A stretch of DNA of 27,462 bases from JACMLD01 sp040007355 (GTDB taxonomy: Bacteria > Bacteroidota > Bacteroidia > Chitinophagales > Chitinophagaceae). Where the stretch lies: contig JBDTVE010000155.1 in assembly GCA_040007355.1 (NCBI GenBank), positions 1-27,462 on the forward strand, read 5' to 3'. Made by a program: the position numbers and the translations under genes. This document shows positions 7,948 through 16,043 of the stretch, piece after piece. A model generated the notes under the pieces. That model made no database searches. It was not told the DNA's origin and saw only the letters and a list, made by a program, of their open reading frames with translations. The first letter of the stretch is position 1, and each line of letters starts with the position of its first letter.

Positions 7948-8060
7948 AAAACGCCACGGCGGCTGGTATATTGATATTCGCTATTTTTAATCCGGTATTC
8001 AGTATAAAGAATAAGCCGACGCGGAATGATGAGGAGGAAGATCGCTAAATAGTAAAAGGA

Positions 8061-8537
8061 ATGTTTATTGTAGATTATATAAAAGAAATATTGAAAGCAG
8101 TCAAATCTTTAGGCAAAGGCATGAAGATGACTGGTTATTATTTCACCCATCACAAGGAGATCATTACCCAGCAATACCCCGATAACCGGGCAACCCTGGT
8201 ATTACCCGAACGCTTCCGCGGCGAAGTAATTTTGAAGCACGATGAACACAATGAACACGCCTGTACCGGCTGCACAGCCTGTGAACTTGCCTGCCCCAAT
8301 GGCACCATAAAAATCATTACAAAATTTGATGTGTCACCCGAAGGGAAAAAAAAGAAGGCCCTGGATACGTTTGTCTACCACCTGGAACTTTGTACCATGT
8401 GTAACCTGTGTATTGAGGCCTGTCCTACGGATGCTATCAAAATGGCGCAAAATTTTGAACACAGCGTGTTCGACAGGAGCCTGCTTACAAAAAAATTAAA
8501 TAAGCCAGGTTCAAAAATCAGGGAGGGCGTGGAATAA
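8061..8537 (+). CDS. nuoI: NADH-quinone oxidoreductase (complex I) subunit I
   Basis: NuoI (TYKY) carries two [4Fe-4S] clusters (N6a and N6b) that pass electrons to cluster N2 on NuoB. Both ferredoxin motifs are intact: C68, C71, C74 and C78 in CTGCTACELACP, and C111, C114, C117 and C121 in CTMCNLCIEACP. The 158-residue protein begins with an amphipathic helix that lies on the membrane, then the GYYFTHHKEIITQQYP segment typical of Bacteroidota forms. Because NuoEFG are not encoded here, NuoI would be the most exposed Fe-S entry point of the complex. Its stop codon overlaps the nuoJ start by one base (TAATG). Confidence 0.97.
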   Translation: MFIVDYIKEILKAVKSLGKGMKMTGYYFTHHKEIITQQYPDNRATLVLPERFRGEVILKHDEHNEHACTGCTACELACPNGTIKIITKFDVSPEGKKKKALDTFVYHLELCTMCNLCIEACPTDAIKMAQNFEHSVFDRSLLTKKLNKPGSKIREGVE

Positions 8538-9079
8538 TGACGGCATCACAGATCATATTTTATGTCTTGTCGGCGGGTATGTTATTGGCAGCGGTGCTGG
8601 CCGTTACCACCCGGAAAATATTTCGCGCGGCCATCTGGCTATTGTTTTGCCTGATGGGGATTGCTGGTTTGTATTTCTGGCTGGAGGTGGCCTTTATTGC
8701 GGCTGTACAGGTGATTGTATATGCAGGCGGCATCGTGGTACTCATTATCTTTTCTATTTTTCTAACCCAGCAATCGGGCAAAGAAATGCCCCGGCCGGTT
8801 GGCAGCCGGCGTTTGTTTGCTGTATTGTCGGTACTGTTTGGGTGTGGGTTTACCTGCCTGCTGATCGGTAAACACGGATTTAAGGAAACGGCCGGCCGGC
8901 CGTTTACGGCCGATGTGGCGGATATCGGCACCCAGATGCTCAGTACTACGGAACATGGCTATGTCTTGCCCTTTGAAGCAGTGAGCATGCTGTTGCTGGC
9001 GGCCATGGTTGGCTGTATTGTAATTGCCATGAAAGACCAGGCCCATACAGAACAACAACCATCAAATACCCATGAATAA
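8537..9079 (+). CDS. nuoJ: NADH-quinone oxidoreductase (complex I) subunit J
   Basis: NuoJ (ND6) is a membrane subunit whose third helix takes part in coupling quinone reduction to proton pumping. The 180 residues show five membrane helices. The conserved third-helix segment is present as EVAFIAAVQVIVYAGGIVVL. The last helix (AVSMLLLAAMVGCIVIAMKD) is followed by a short polar tail. The start overlaps the nuoI stop by one base, so the two are probably translationally coupled. Nothing in the sequence is unusual for the family. Confidence 0.95.
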   Translation: MTASQIIFYVLSAGMLLAAVLAVTTRKIFRAAIWLLFCLMGIAGLYFWLEVAFIAAVQVIVYAGGIVVLIIFSIFLTQQSGKEMPRPVGSRRLFAVLSVLFGCGFTCLLIGKHGFKETAGRPFTADVADIGTQMLSTTEHGYVLPFEAVSMLLLAAMVGCIVIAMKDQAHTEQQPSNTHE

Positions 9080-9113
9080 TTGAATACTGAATACTAAAAT
9101 ATTGCATACCCGT

Positions 9114-9428
9114 ATGACCGGCATCCCGCTCACCCATATATTATTTGTAAGTACGGCCCTGTTTTTTATTGGCATGTACGGTTTGCTTACCCGCCGAAAC
9201 ATGATCACCATGCTGATGGCCGTGGAACTAATGCTTAACAGCGTTAATATCAACTTCGTGGCCTTTAATAAATACCTGTATCCAGATAAGCTGGATGGCA
9301 TTTTTTTTACCCTGTTTATTATTACCATTGCGGCTGCGGAAGCGGCCGTGGCCATTGCCATCATTATAAACCTGTACAGGAGTCATCATTCCATTGATGC
9401 GGAAGATGCCGGTGAAATGAAATTTTAA
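9114..9428 (+). CDS. nuoK: NADH-quinone oxidoreductase (complex I) subunit K
   Basis: NuoK (ND4L) is a three-helix membrane subunit with two buried glutamates in the proton path. From the ATG at 9114 the protein is 104 residues and starts MTGIPLTHILFV, the normal family N-terminus. A TTG four codons upstream (9102) is possible but would add a non-conserved MHTR. The glutamates are E38 in MLMAVELMLNSVN and E76 in TIAAAEAAVAIAI. The short gap before it contains the tandem repeat GAATACT-GAATACT. nuoL begins nine bases after the stop. Confidence 0.94.
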   Translation: MTGIPLTHILFVSTALFFIGMYGLLTRRNMITMLMAVELMLNSVNINFVAFNKYLYPDKLDGIFFTLFIITIAAAEAAVAIAIIINLYRSHHSIDAEDAGEMKF

Positions 9429-9437
9429 CCACCAATC

Positions 9438-11387
9438 ATGCCCAGCCATTTTTATCTATTATTGATACCGCTGTTACCCCTGGCCGCTTTTGCGGTGCTG
9501 GGGCTTTTTGGCAGAACCTATTTTAACCGTGCTGCCGGCATCATTGGAACAATTTCCCTGTTAATAGTAACCCTGCTGGCTTTTTGGACGGCAAAAGATT
9601 ATTTTTTTGCCGCTGGCAAGGCAAACGGCGTTTACCAGCAACTGGTGGTGTTCAAGTATACCTGGCTGCAGTTTTCGCCCGGCATTTCCATTGATATGGG
9701 CCTTTTGCTGGATCCCATTTCCGTTATGATGGTCGTGGTAGTGTGTTTTGTATCGCTGATGGTACACCTGTTCAGCCTTGGATATATGAAAGGGGAAGAA
9801 AGGCTGGCTACCTATTATGCTTTTCTTTCATTGTTTACTTTTTCAATGCTGGGCCTGGTACTTTCCTCTAATATATTCCAGTTGTATATTTTCTGGGAAC
9901 TGGTAGGCATATCTTCCTACCTGCTGATTGGTTTTTATTTTGACAAACCCGCAGCGGTAGCGGCTTCCAAAAAAGCGTTTATAGTTACCCGTTTTGCAGA
10001 CCTGGGTTTCCTGGTGGGTATTTTAATCCTGGCCTTTAATGCCAATACGCTCGATTTCGGTTTGTTGATCGAACGCCTCACCCATGCCCAGTCTTCCTGG
10101 TCCATTGCCATAGCAAGTAGTTCCTTCCTGGGCATAACGGCCCTTACCTGGGGCCTGGTGCTGGTATTTGCCGGCGGCGCGGGCAAATCTGCCATGTTCC
10201 CGCTGCATATCTGGCTGCCCGATGCCATGGAAGGGCCTACGCCCGTTTCGGCCTTAATACATGCGGCTACCATGGTGGTGGCGGGTGTTTACCTGGTGGC
10301 CAGGTTATTCCCCGTTTTTTCTTCCAATGCCTCCGCCATGAATATAATTGTATTCACAGGAGCCATTAGTGCACTGATAGCGGCGGTTATCGCCTGCACC
10401 CAAACGGATATAAAAAGGGTGCTTGCATATTCTACCATGTCGCAGATTGGATACATGATGTTTGCATTGGGGGTATCTGGCTATGGCGGCGAAAACGGGC
10501 TGGGGTATACGGCTTCACTGTTTCACCTGTTTACCCATGCTTTTTTCAAGTCTCTTTTATTCCTGGGCGCGGGCGCTGTTATTCATATGGTGCACAGCAA
10601 CGAAATAAAAGATATGGGTGGATTGAGAAAATTGATGCCGGTAACGCATGGTTGCTTTTTAATCGCCTGCCTGGCCATCGGGGGCATTCCGCCTTTTTCG
10701 GGATTTTTCAGCAAAGAGGAAATCCTTGCTGCGGCTTACCATGCAAACGGCTTTATCTATGGATTGAGTCTGTTTGTTTCCGGGCTGACAGCTTTTTATA
10801 TGTTTCGACTGTATTTTTCTATCTTCTGGAATACCGGGCATGCCCCGGCAACTGGCGCGGAGGCAGATCACGCCCCTCACGGGGAAGGTACCACGACAAT
10901 GAAACTGGCTCTTATCCTACTGGCACTAATAACCCTGTTAGCCGGTTTTATACCTTTTTCAACTTATATTACGGCAGACGGCGCACCCCTGCAAACAAGC
11001 GTGCACCTGGCTTTTTCCATTGCGCCGGTTGCACTGGCGCTGACAGGCATTGCGCTGGCCGGCATTTTATACAAAACGAAAAACGAGCGGCCCCTGAAAA
11101 TTGCGGCTGCACTGGGTGGCATATACAGATCCGCTTACCGGAAATTTTATATAGATGAGATCTATCTTTTTATTACAAAGAAGATAATTTTTAATGGTAT
11201 TGGCCGGCCTGCCGCCTGGATAGATAAAAACATCGTGGACGGTTTAATGAACGGCATTGCGGCGGCAACGGCAGCCATTGCAGCGGGTATCAAAGGTATC
11301 CAGTCTGGCAAAATACAAAATTATACATTGTATTTTTTTGCAGGTATTGCCGGGCTGGCGGTAATGTTAATTTATTGGTGGAAATAA
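9438..11387 (+). CDS. nuoL: NADH-quinone oxidoreductase (complex I) subunit L
   Basis: NuoL (ND5) is the distal antiporter-like proton pump of complex I. The 649 residues contain the expected key sites: E154 in FWELVGISSYLLIGFYF, K250 in AGGAGKSAMFPLHIWLPDAM, and the following GPTPVSALIHAATMV helix. The C-terminal part (about 560-649) has the long lateral amphipathic helix and a final membrane anchor (YTLYFFAGIAGLAVMLIYWW). Length and layout are normal. A 101-base gap with an imperfect stem-loop separates it from nuoM. Confidence 0.97.
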   Translation: MPSHFYLLLIPLLPLAAFAVLGLFGRTYFNRAAGIIGTISLLIVTLLAFWTAKDYFFAAGKANGVYQQLVVFKYTWLQFSPGISIDMGLLLDPISVMMVVVVCFVSLMVHLFSLGYMKGEERLATYYAFLSLFTFSMLGLVLSSNIFQLYIFWELVGISSYLLIGFYFDKPAAVAASKKAFIVTRFADLGFLVGILILAFNANTLDFGLLIERLTHAQSSWSIAIASSSFLGITALTWGLVLVFAGGAGKSAMFPLHIWLPDAMEGPTPVSALIHAATMVVAGVYLVARLFPVFSSNASAMNIIVFTGAISALIAAVIACTQTDIKRVLAYSTMSQIGYMMFALGVSGYGGENGLGYTASLFHLFTHAFFKSLLFLGAGAVIHMVHSNEIKDMGGLRKLMPVTHGCFLIACLAIGGIPPFSGFFSKEEILAAAYHANGFIYGLSLFVSGLTAFYMFRLYFSIFWNTGHAPATGAEADHAPHGEGTTTMKLALILLALITLLAGFIPFSTYITADGAPLQTSVHLAFSIAPVALALTGIALAGILYKTKNERPLKIAAALGGIYRSAYRKFYIDEIYLFITKKIIFNGIGRPAAWIDKNIVDGLMNGIAAATAAIAAGIKGIQSGKIQNYTLYFFAGIAGLAVMLIYWWK

Positions 11388-11399
11388 GGGAATACCATT

Positions 11400-11447
11400 G
11401 GTGTGGGGCGATGCCTGAGCAATTATATACCGGCCGGGGCATACACC
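11400..11447 (+). other. Imperfect stem-loop in the nuoL-nuoM gap
   Basis: GGTGT (11400-11404) pairs with ACACC (11443-11447), and ATGCC (11411-11415) pairs with GGCAT (11438-11442), leaving a six-base bulge on the 5' side. The loop contains the 8-bp palindrome CCGGCCGG (11430-11437). nuoM starts at 11489. There is no T run. It is listed because similar structures sit in other nuo gaps; stems this short also arise by chance. Confidence 0.3.
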
Positions 11448-11488
11448 GTACAAACTTTAATTGGAAAATCGGTTATTAATATTTTATA

Positions 11489-12997
11489 ATGGAACTTTCT
11501 TTATTTCTTTTTATCCCGGTGTTAACCTGCGTGGCCCTTGTATGCTGCAGGGGTTTGCAGCAGGCGCGCGCTATAGCTCTTGCCGGGGCGGGGCTGCAGT
11601 TGGCCTTGTCCGTGATTCTTTTAATAGTATACTGGCGGGCGCGGGCGGCAGGCAATGTTGCGCCCATGTTGTTCCAGTCGGGCTATAGCTGGTTTGCATC
11701 GTTTAATATTAACTACCAGGTTGGCGTAGACGGTATTTCCGTTGCCATGATACTGCTCACGGCCTTTGTAGTGCTGGCGGGCGTGCTGGTTTCCTGGAAT
11801 ATTGATACCATGCCCAAAGAATTCTTCTTTTTACTGATCTTTCTCAGTGCAGGCGCCTATGGTTTTTTTATTTCGCTGGACCTGTTCATGCTTTTCTTTT
11901 TCCTGGAACTTGCCGTTATTCCGAAGTTTTTATTGATTGGTATTTGGGGCAGCGGCAAAAAAGAATACAGCGCCATGAAGCTTGCCCTGATGCTAATGGG
12001 GGGGTCGGCATTGGTATTTACCGGGCTGGTGGGTTTGTATTTTAATACAGGCGCTACTGCAAACGGTCCGCATACTTTTGGCCTTTTGCAAGTGGCCCGC
12101 ATGAACATACCCCTGCAGGCACAATTGTTGTTCTTTCCCTTTTTGTTTGTAGGGTTTGGCGTTTTTACTGCGCTGTTTCCCTTTCATACCTGGGTACCCG
12201 ACGGGCATTCTTCGGCCCCCACCGCGGCCTCCATGTTCCTGGCGGGTATCTCTATGAAATTGGGGGGGTACGGTTGCCTGCGCGTGGCCACCTTCCTGAT
12301 GCCGGCCGCAGCCCAGGTATATGCGCCTTATATCATAGCACTGGCAACCATTGCCATTATTTATGGTGCTTTTGCCACCATGATGCAGCAGGACCTGAAA
12401 TACATCAACGCCTATTCATCAGTTAGTCATTGTGGGTTTGTATTGCTTGGCATTGGCATGCTGACCAGGACCTCTATTACCGGAGCCGTAATGCAGATGG
12501 TTTCTCACGGGCTTATGACAGCACTTTTCTTTGCTGCTATCGGGATGTTGTACAGTCGTACCCATACCCGCATGGTTAACAGGCTGGGCGGGCTACTTAA
12601 AATAATGCCGTTTATTTCTACGGTCTTTGTGCTGGCAGGATTGTGTTCGCTGGGCCTGCCGGGATTAAGCGGTTTTGTTGCAGAGATGACCATATTCATG
12701 GGCGCCTGGCAGAATCCAGACACCTGGTACCGGTTGGCCACCATCCTGGCCTGTGCATCCATTGTTGTAACAGCCGTGTACATATTGCGTGCCGTTGGCA
12801 AAACGGTGATGGGTACTGTTACGGACAATCATTATAACAACCTGGATGATGCCAGGTGGAATGAAAGAATGGCAGCGGCACTCCTGCTGGCTGGTATTGT
12901 GGTGGTAGGCGTTGCGCCGTTCTGGTTAACCAAATTAATAACACCCGGTACGGAAATAATCATACAACAGGTGGGTAAGGCAGTCACTTTAAAATGA
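11489..12997 (+). CDS. nuoM: NADH-quinone oxidoreductase (complex I) subunit M
   Basis: NuoM (ND4) is the second antiporter-like proton pump. The 502 residues show about 14 membrane helices. The TM5 glutamate is kept (E140 in FFFLELAVIPKFLLIGIWG), and K257 in ISMKLGGYG matches the later conserved lysine. In the broken helix TM7, however, the segment reads GFGVFTALFPFHTWVPDGH. Aligned by P-x-H-x-W to the E. coli FAVKMPVVPLHGW segment, the channel lysine (Lys234 in E. coli) is F226 here and the following proline is alanine. The frame is intact and the codons at 12161-12172 are clear. This may be a general property of this type of Bacteroidota complex I. It ends 11 bases before nuoN. Confidence 0.96.
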   Translation: MELSLFLFIPVLTCVALVCCRGLQQARAIALAGAGLQLALSVILLIVYWRARAAGNVAPMLFQSGYSWFASFNINYQVGVDGISVAMILLTAFVVLAGVLVSWNIDTMPKEFFFLLIFLSAGAYGFFISLDLFMLFFFLELAVIPKFLLIGIWGSGKKEYSAMKLALMLMGGSALVFTGLVGLYFNTGATANGPHTFGLLQVARMNIPLQAQLLFFPFLFVGFGVFTALFPFHTWVPDGHSSAPTAASMFLAGISMKLGGYGCLRVATFLMPAAAQVYAPYIIALATIAIIYGAFATMMQQDLKYINAYSSVSHCGFVLLGIGMLTRTSITGAVMQMVSHGLMTALFFAAIGMLYSRTHTRMVNRLGGLLKIMPFISTVFVLAGLCSLGLPGLSGFVAEMTIFMGAWQNPDTWYRLATILACASIVVTAVYILRAVGKTVMGTVTDNHYNNLDDARWNERMAAALLLAGIVVVGVAPFWLTKLITPGTEIIIQQVGKAVTLK

Positions 12998-13007
12998 ACC
13001 GACAGCA

Positions 13008-14420
13008 ATGATGCAGCAATTTTTATTACTAGCGAGGCAGGAACTGGCGCTCACGCTGATTATATTCGTTTTGCTTTTTATAAAAGTGAGCGCCCGTGAA
13101 TGGAAAACCAAGGCCATTTTTAACCTGGTAAACGGCCTGCTGCTGATAAATTTTATAACAGGGTTTTTCTGTACGCCTGATGGCGTGCTTTTTAATGAAA
13201 TGTTCCATACAGGGAAGCTGCTGGTACTGGAAAAAAATATATTGAACCTGGGCACTCTGCTGGTTTCATTACAGGCTTATGACTGGCTGCGGGAGCACCG
13301 CCATATTACCGAGTTTTATATATTGCTGCTGTCTGCCTTGCTGGGCATGTTTTTAATGGTTTCCAGCGGTAACCTGCTGATGTTTTATCTGTCGCTTGAG
13401 CTGGCCGGTATTCCATTGGCCGCCTTGGCCAATTTTGACCTGGAGAAACGCGCCTCTTCGGAGGGCGCCATGAAATTTATCATATCCTCCGCATTTTCAT
13501 CGGGTCTGCTGCTGTTTGGAATCTCCTTGCTGTACGGTACTACCGGCACGCTGCTATTTACGGAGCTTCCCAGCTACCTGAACGGAAGCCCCCTGCAATT
13601 GTTTGCGCTGGTGTTGCTGATTGCCGGCATTGCCTTTAAAATATCTGTGGTGCCGTTTCACCTGTGGACCGCTGATGTATACCAGGGCTCACCCGTAGCA
13701 GTAACCGCTTTTCTGTCGGTTGTTTCAAAAGGCGCCTCCGTGTTTATTTTTACCTCCTTGTTGTATACCGCGTTGAAACCGCTTTCACAGGACTGGTACA
13801 AGATTCTTTTCCTGTTAAGTGTGCTTACCATGATAGTGGGAAATCTGTTTGCGTTGCGACAGCGTAATTTTAAGCGGCTGCTGGCTTTTTCTTCAATTGC
13901 ACAGGCGGGTTTTATACTGGTGGGCATCAGCGGAAGTTCGCAGGCCGGCATGGCTTCTGTGGTTTATTTTATCCTGGTATATATTTTCTCTAACCTGGGG
14001 GCCTTTGGTGTAGTAGCCATTGTGAGTGCGCTCACCGGTCGGGAAAATATAGAAGACTATAAAGGATTTTATAAAACCAATCCCTTCCTGGCCTGGGTAA
14101 TGGCTATCGCCCTGTTTTCACTGGCAGGCGTGCCGCCGGCGGCAGGCTTTTTTGGAAAGTTTTTTTTGCTGATAGCCGGGGCAGGTAAGGGAAATTATAT
14201 ATTTATTGTGATAGCCGTTTTAAATATGGTTGTATCCCTGTATTATTATTTAAAAGTGGTAAAAATGATATTCATAGACCGGAATGAACAGGTGCCTGTT
14301 GAAAAATTGCCCGTTCATTTGTATCCCCGGCTGGCATTACTGACCTGCGTGGCGGGTATTATTGTACTGGGGCTGGCGGGCGGCGTCTACGAATATATTT
14401 ATTCAATTAGTTTCGGGTAG
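13008..14420 (+). CDS. nuoN: NADH-quinone oxidoreductase (complex I) subunit N
   Basis: NuoN (ND2) is the third antiporter-like subunit, nearest the quinone site. The 470 residues keep the expected charged sites: E131 in YLSLELAGIPLAALANF, K211 in AGIAFKISVVPFHLWTADVY and K241 in SVVSKGASV. The conserved VYQGSPVAVTAFLSVVSKGA stretch follows. Two adjacent ATGs (13008 and 13011) could start it; the first is used. It is the last recognisable complex I gene of the cluster. Confidence 0.97.
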   Translation: MMQQFLLLARQELALTLIIFVLLFIKVSAREWKTKAIFNLVNGLLLINFITGFFCTPDGVLFNEMFHTGKLLVLEKNILNLGTLLVSLQAYDWLREHRHITEFYILLLSALLGMFLMVSSGNLLMFYLSLELAGIPLAALANFDLEKRASSEGAMKFIISSAFSSGLLLFGISLLYGTTGTLLFTELPSYLNGSPLQLFALVLLIAGIAFKISVVPFHLWTADVYQGSPVAVTAFLSVVSKGASVFIFTSLLYTALKPLSQDWYKILFLLSVLTMIVGNLFALRQRNFKRLLAFSSIAQAGFILVGISGSSQAGMASVVYFILVYIFSNLGAFGVVAIVSALTGRENIEDYKGFYKTNPFLAWVMAIALFSLAGVPPAAGFFGKFFLLIAGAGKGNYIFIVIAVLNMVVSLYYYLKVVKMIFIDRNEQVPVEKLPVHLYPRLALLTCVAGIIVLGLAGGVYEYIYSISFG

Positions 14421-14509
14421 TTCGGTCGCAGCCGGTCACGGTACGGATCGGACAAACGGATGCCGGTTACGAAAGCGTTTTGTCTCCCTGAAATGATCAA
14501 TATACCGAT

Positions 14510-14893
14510 ATGGCCATCAATAAAAATCATGAATTCGAAGATTTGAATGGGGTAAAATGCGCCATCGTGGAGAAAAATGTCTCAGCGCAAAGGGTCGATT
14601 TTTTAAAAAAGCTCCTGGAATACAATCATTATATGGTGGTTGTTTCGGCCAGCCCGCCACCCAAAACCGTGCCTGCGCCGCCAAGCACGGAGAAATCGTC
14701 ATCACCTGGTACGGAAGCCCCGCCGCCCGTCCCGGCCAGTTTTACCGTGGGCGTAACGGATACCATGTTTAATGCTACTAACGCCATTTTTGGGAGGCTG
14801 TTGCACACTCCCGGCAGACAGGTGGTCTCGCTCGCGTACTGGCAGCAAAAAGAGACCGTATCAAACGATGATATTCCTTATTTTGAAAAATAA
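14510..14893 (+). CDS. Hypothetical protein with proline-rich linker, downstream of nuoN
   Basis: I do not recognise this 127-residue protein. It has three visible parts: an N-terminal block (residues 8-45) with DLNGVKCAIVEKN and an amphipathic helix RVDFLKKLLEYN; a linker of about 30 residues rich in Pro, Ser and Thr (ASPPPKTVPAPPSTEKSS); and a C-terminal block (about 77-127) starting FTVGVTDTMFNATNAIFGRL. There is no signal peptide or membrane helix, so it should be cytoplasmic. It lies 89 bases after nuoN on the same strand and may be co-transcribed. Codon use looks like its neighbours, which together with the modular layout suggests a real gene. A role in complex I is only a positional guess. 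Confidence 0.72.
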   Translation: MAINKNHEFEDLNGVKCAIVEKNVSAQRVDFLKKLLEYNHYMVVVSASPPPKTVPAPPSTEKSSSPGTEAPPPVPASFTVGVTDTMFNATNAIFGRLLHTPGRQVVSLAYWQQKETVSNDDIPYFEK

Positions 14894-14897
14894 TATC

Positions 14898-14980
14898 CAG
14901 CTAACATTCATAGGGTAATTTACCACGGGGGCGTGATTGCGTAAAAAATAAAAAAGTTAGCTGTCTGAGGCTCCTATGAA
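14898..14980. other. Interleaved inverted repeats with pseudoknot topology
   Basis: Two perfect 8-bp inverted repeats cross each other: CAGCTAAC (14898-14905) with GTTAGCTG (14956-14963), and TTCATAGG (14907-14914) with CCTATGAA (14973-14980). The order A-B-A'-B' is that of an H-type RNA pseudoknot, with connecting stretches of 1, 41 and 9 bases, which is sterically possible. The 41-base stretch holds a small hairpin, CACG-GGGG-CGTG. It lies just after the stop of the 127-residue gene and before the convergent folD end, so it could be a 3' element of the nuo transcript. No known RNA family was recognised. Confidence 0.4.
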
Positions 14981-14981
14981 G

Positions 14982-15003
14982 AAAAACCGGACCGCTCACG
15001 GTT
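14982..15003 (-). terminator. Weak intrinsic terminator candidate for folD
   Basis: On the minus strand, AACCG and CGGTT (plus-strand 14999-15003 and 14985-14989) form a five-pair stem with a nine-base loop, and the transcript continues with U residues (AAAA on the plus strand at 14982-14985). It lies about 27 bases after the folD stop. The stem is short, so confidence is limited. Confidence 0.35.
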
Positions 15004-15029
15004 GCCGCTGGTAAAGGCCGACGCCAGTA

Positions 15030-15905
15030 TTAATTGTTTTCCGTACACGCGCGGAAAGTATTGGTCATCAGGGCCGCAATGGTCATCGGCCCAACACCCC
15101 CCGGTACCGGTGTTATATAACTGCATTTGGGCGCCACGGATGCATAGTGTACATCGCCTTTGAGTGCAAAACCGCTTTTTTTGGAGGCGTCCGGTACGCG
15201 TGTAATCCCTACATCAATAACAATGGCGCCTTCTTTTACCATATCCGCCGTAACAAATTCCTGCCTACCCAGCGCGGCCACCAGCAGATCGGCCTGGCTG
15301 CAGATGGCTGCCAGGTTTTTAGTGTGTGAATGACAGATAGTAACGGTACAATTGCCGGGGTTGGCATTGCTGCTAAGTAGAATGCTCATAGGTCTTCCAA
15401 CAATATTACTTCTGCCTACCACTACCGCGTTCATGCCCCTGGTGTTTATTTTATAATGTTCCAGCATCAGCATAATGCCATAAGGGGTGGCCGGCACAAA
15501 AGTGGGTAATCCCTGTACCATTCTTCCTACGCTAATGGGATGAAAACCATCTACATCTTTTGAAGGCAGGATGGCATTGATTATTTTTTCGTCTGAAATA
15601 TGTTTGGGCAACGGCAATTGCACCAGTATGCCGTCCACATCCGGGTCATTGTTCAGGTCTTCAACTACTTCCAGTAGTTTATTTTCGCTGATGGTCTCCG
15701 GTAAACGGCTGAGCGAGGATTTAAAACCAATATCGTTGCAGGCCTTTACTTTTGCCGCAACATAGGTCTCGCTTGCCCCGTTACTGCCCACCAGCACAGC
15801 CGCCAACTGCGGTGTTTTTTTGCCTTCCGAGACGCGCTGCGCCACCTTTATCTTTAGTTCATCTATGATTGCTTTTGAAGTTGCTTTTCCGTCTAAAATT
15901 TCCAT
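15030..15905 (-). CDS. folD: Bifunctional methylenetetrahydrofolate dehydrogenase / methenyltetrahydrofolate cyclohydrolase
   Basis: FolD interconverts 5,10-methylene-, 5,10-methenyl- and 10-formyl-tetrahydrofolate in the cytoplasm, using NADP(+), and supplies one-carbon units for purine and formyl-Met synthesis. The 291 residues carry the active-site YVAAK motif (Y48, K52), DGILVQLPLP, the dinucleotide-binding GRSNIVGRPM, and TPVPGGVGPMTIAALM near the end. The usual PCTP is PATP here, which should not affect function. The start ATG at 15905 fits the family N-terminus (MEILDGKATS). The frame stays open 64 codons further upstream, but that stretch is not conserved in character and contains the promoter box. 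The gene converges with the nuo-linked hypothetical gene and diverges from the barrel gene at 16044. Confidence 0.96.
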   Translation of the reverse strand: MEILDGKATSKAIIDELKIKVAQRVSEGKKTPQLAAVLVGSNGASETYVAAKVKACNDIGFKSSLSRLPETISENKLLEVVEDLNNDPDVDGILVQLPLPKHISDEKIINAILPSKDVDGFHPISVGRMVQGLPTFVPATPYGIMLMLEHYKINTRGMNAVVVGRSNIVGRPMSILLSSNANPGNCTVTICHSHTKNLAAICSQADLLVAALGRQEFVTADMVKEGAIVIDVGITRVPDASKKSGFALKGDVHYASVAPKCSYITPVPGGVGPMTIAALMTNTFRACTENN

Positions 15906-15909
15906 GGCG

Positions 15910-15917
15910 CAAAGGTA
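15910..15917 (-). promoter_or_regulatory. folD -7 promoter box next to the start codon
   Basis: The minus strand reads TACCTTTG, an exact match to the Bacteroidota -7 consensus TAnnTTTG, followed by CGCC and then the folD ATG. Since transcription normally starts a few bases after this box, the mRNA should begin at or almost at the start codon. No TTG-type -33 element was seen at the usual 17-23 base distance. Confidence 0.6.
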
Positions 15918-16043
15918 GGGGATGGAAGAACTACTTGAATGCTTTATTCCCCGGCCGCAGCAGGTGAAAATCCATCTTTTACCGGTCCCCAACTCCATCC
16001 GGCACATTAACAATAGCGGTAATTTTCTATTACAAACTTTTCC

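Noticed and set aside
7773..8048. A plus-strand 91-codon frame overlapping the end of nuoH.
   Set aside because: It is an alternate frame of the nuoH coding sequence, and its short extension shows no recognisable motif.
14899..14962. Integron attC-like site (AGCTAAC ... GTTAGCT, 64 bases, with an ATTCAT-like stretch after the first box).
   Set aside because: The first box deviates from RYYYAAC, no inner L''/L' pairing could be found, and no integrase or cassette array is present.
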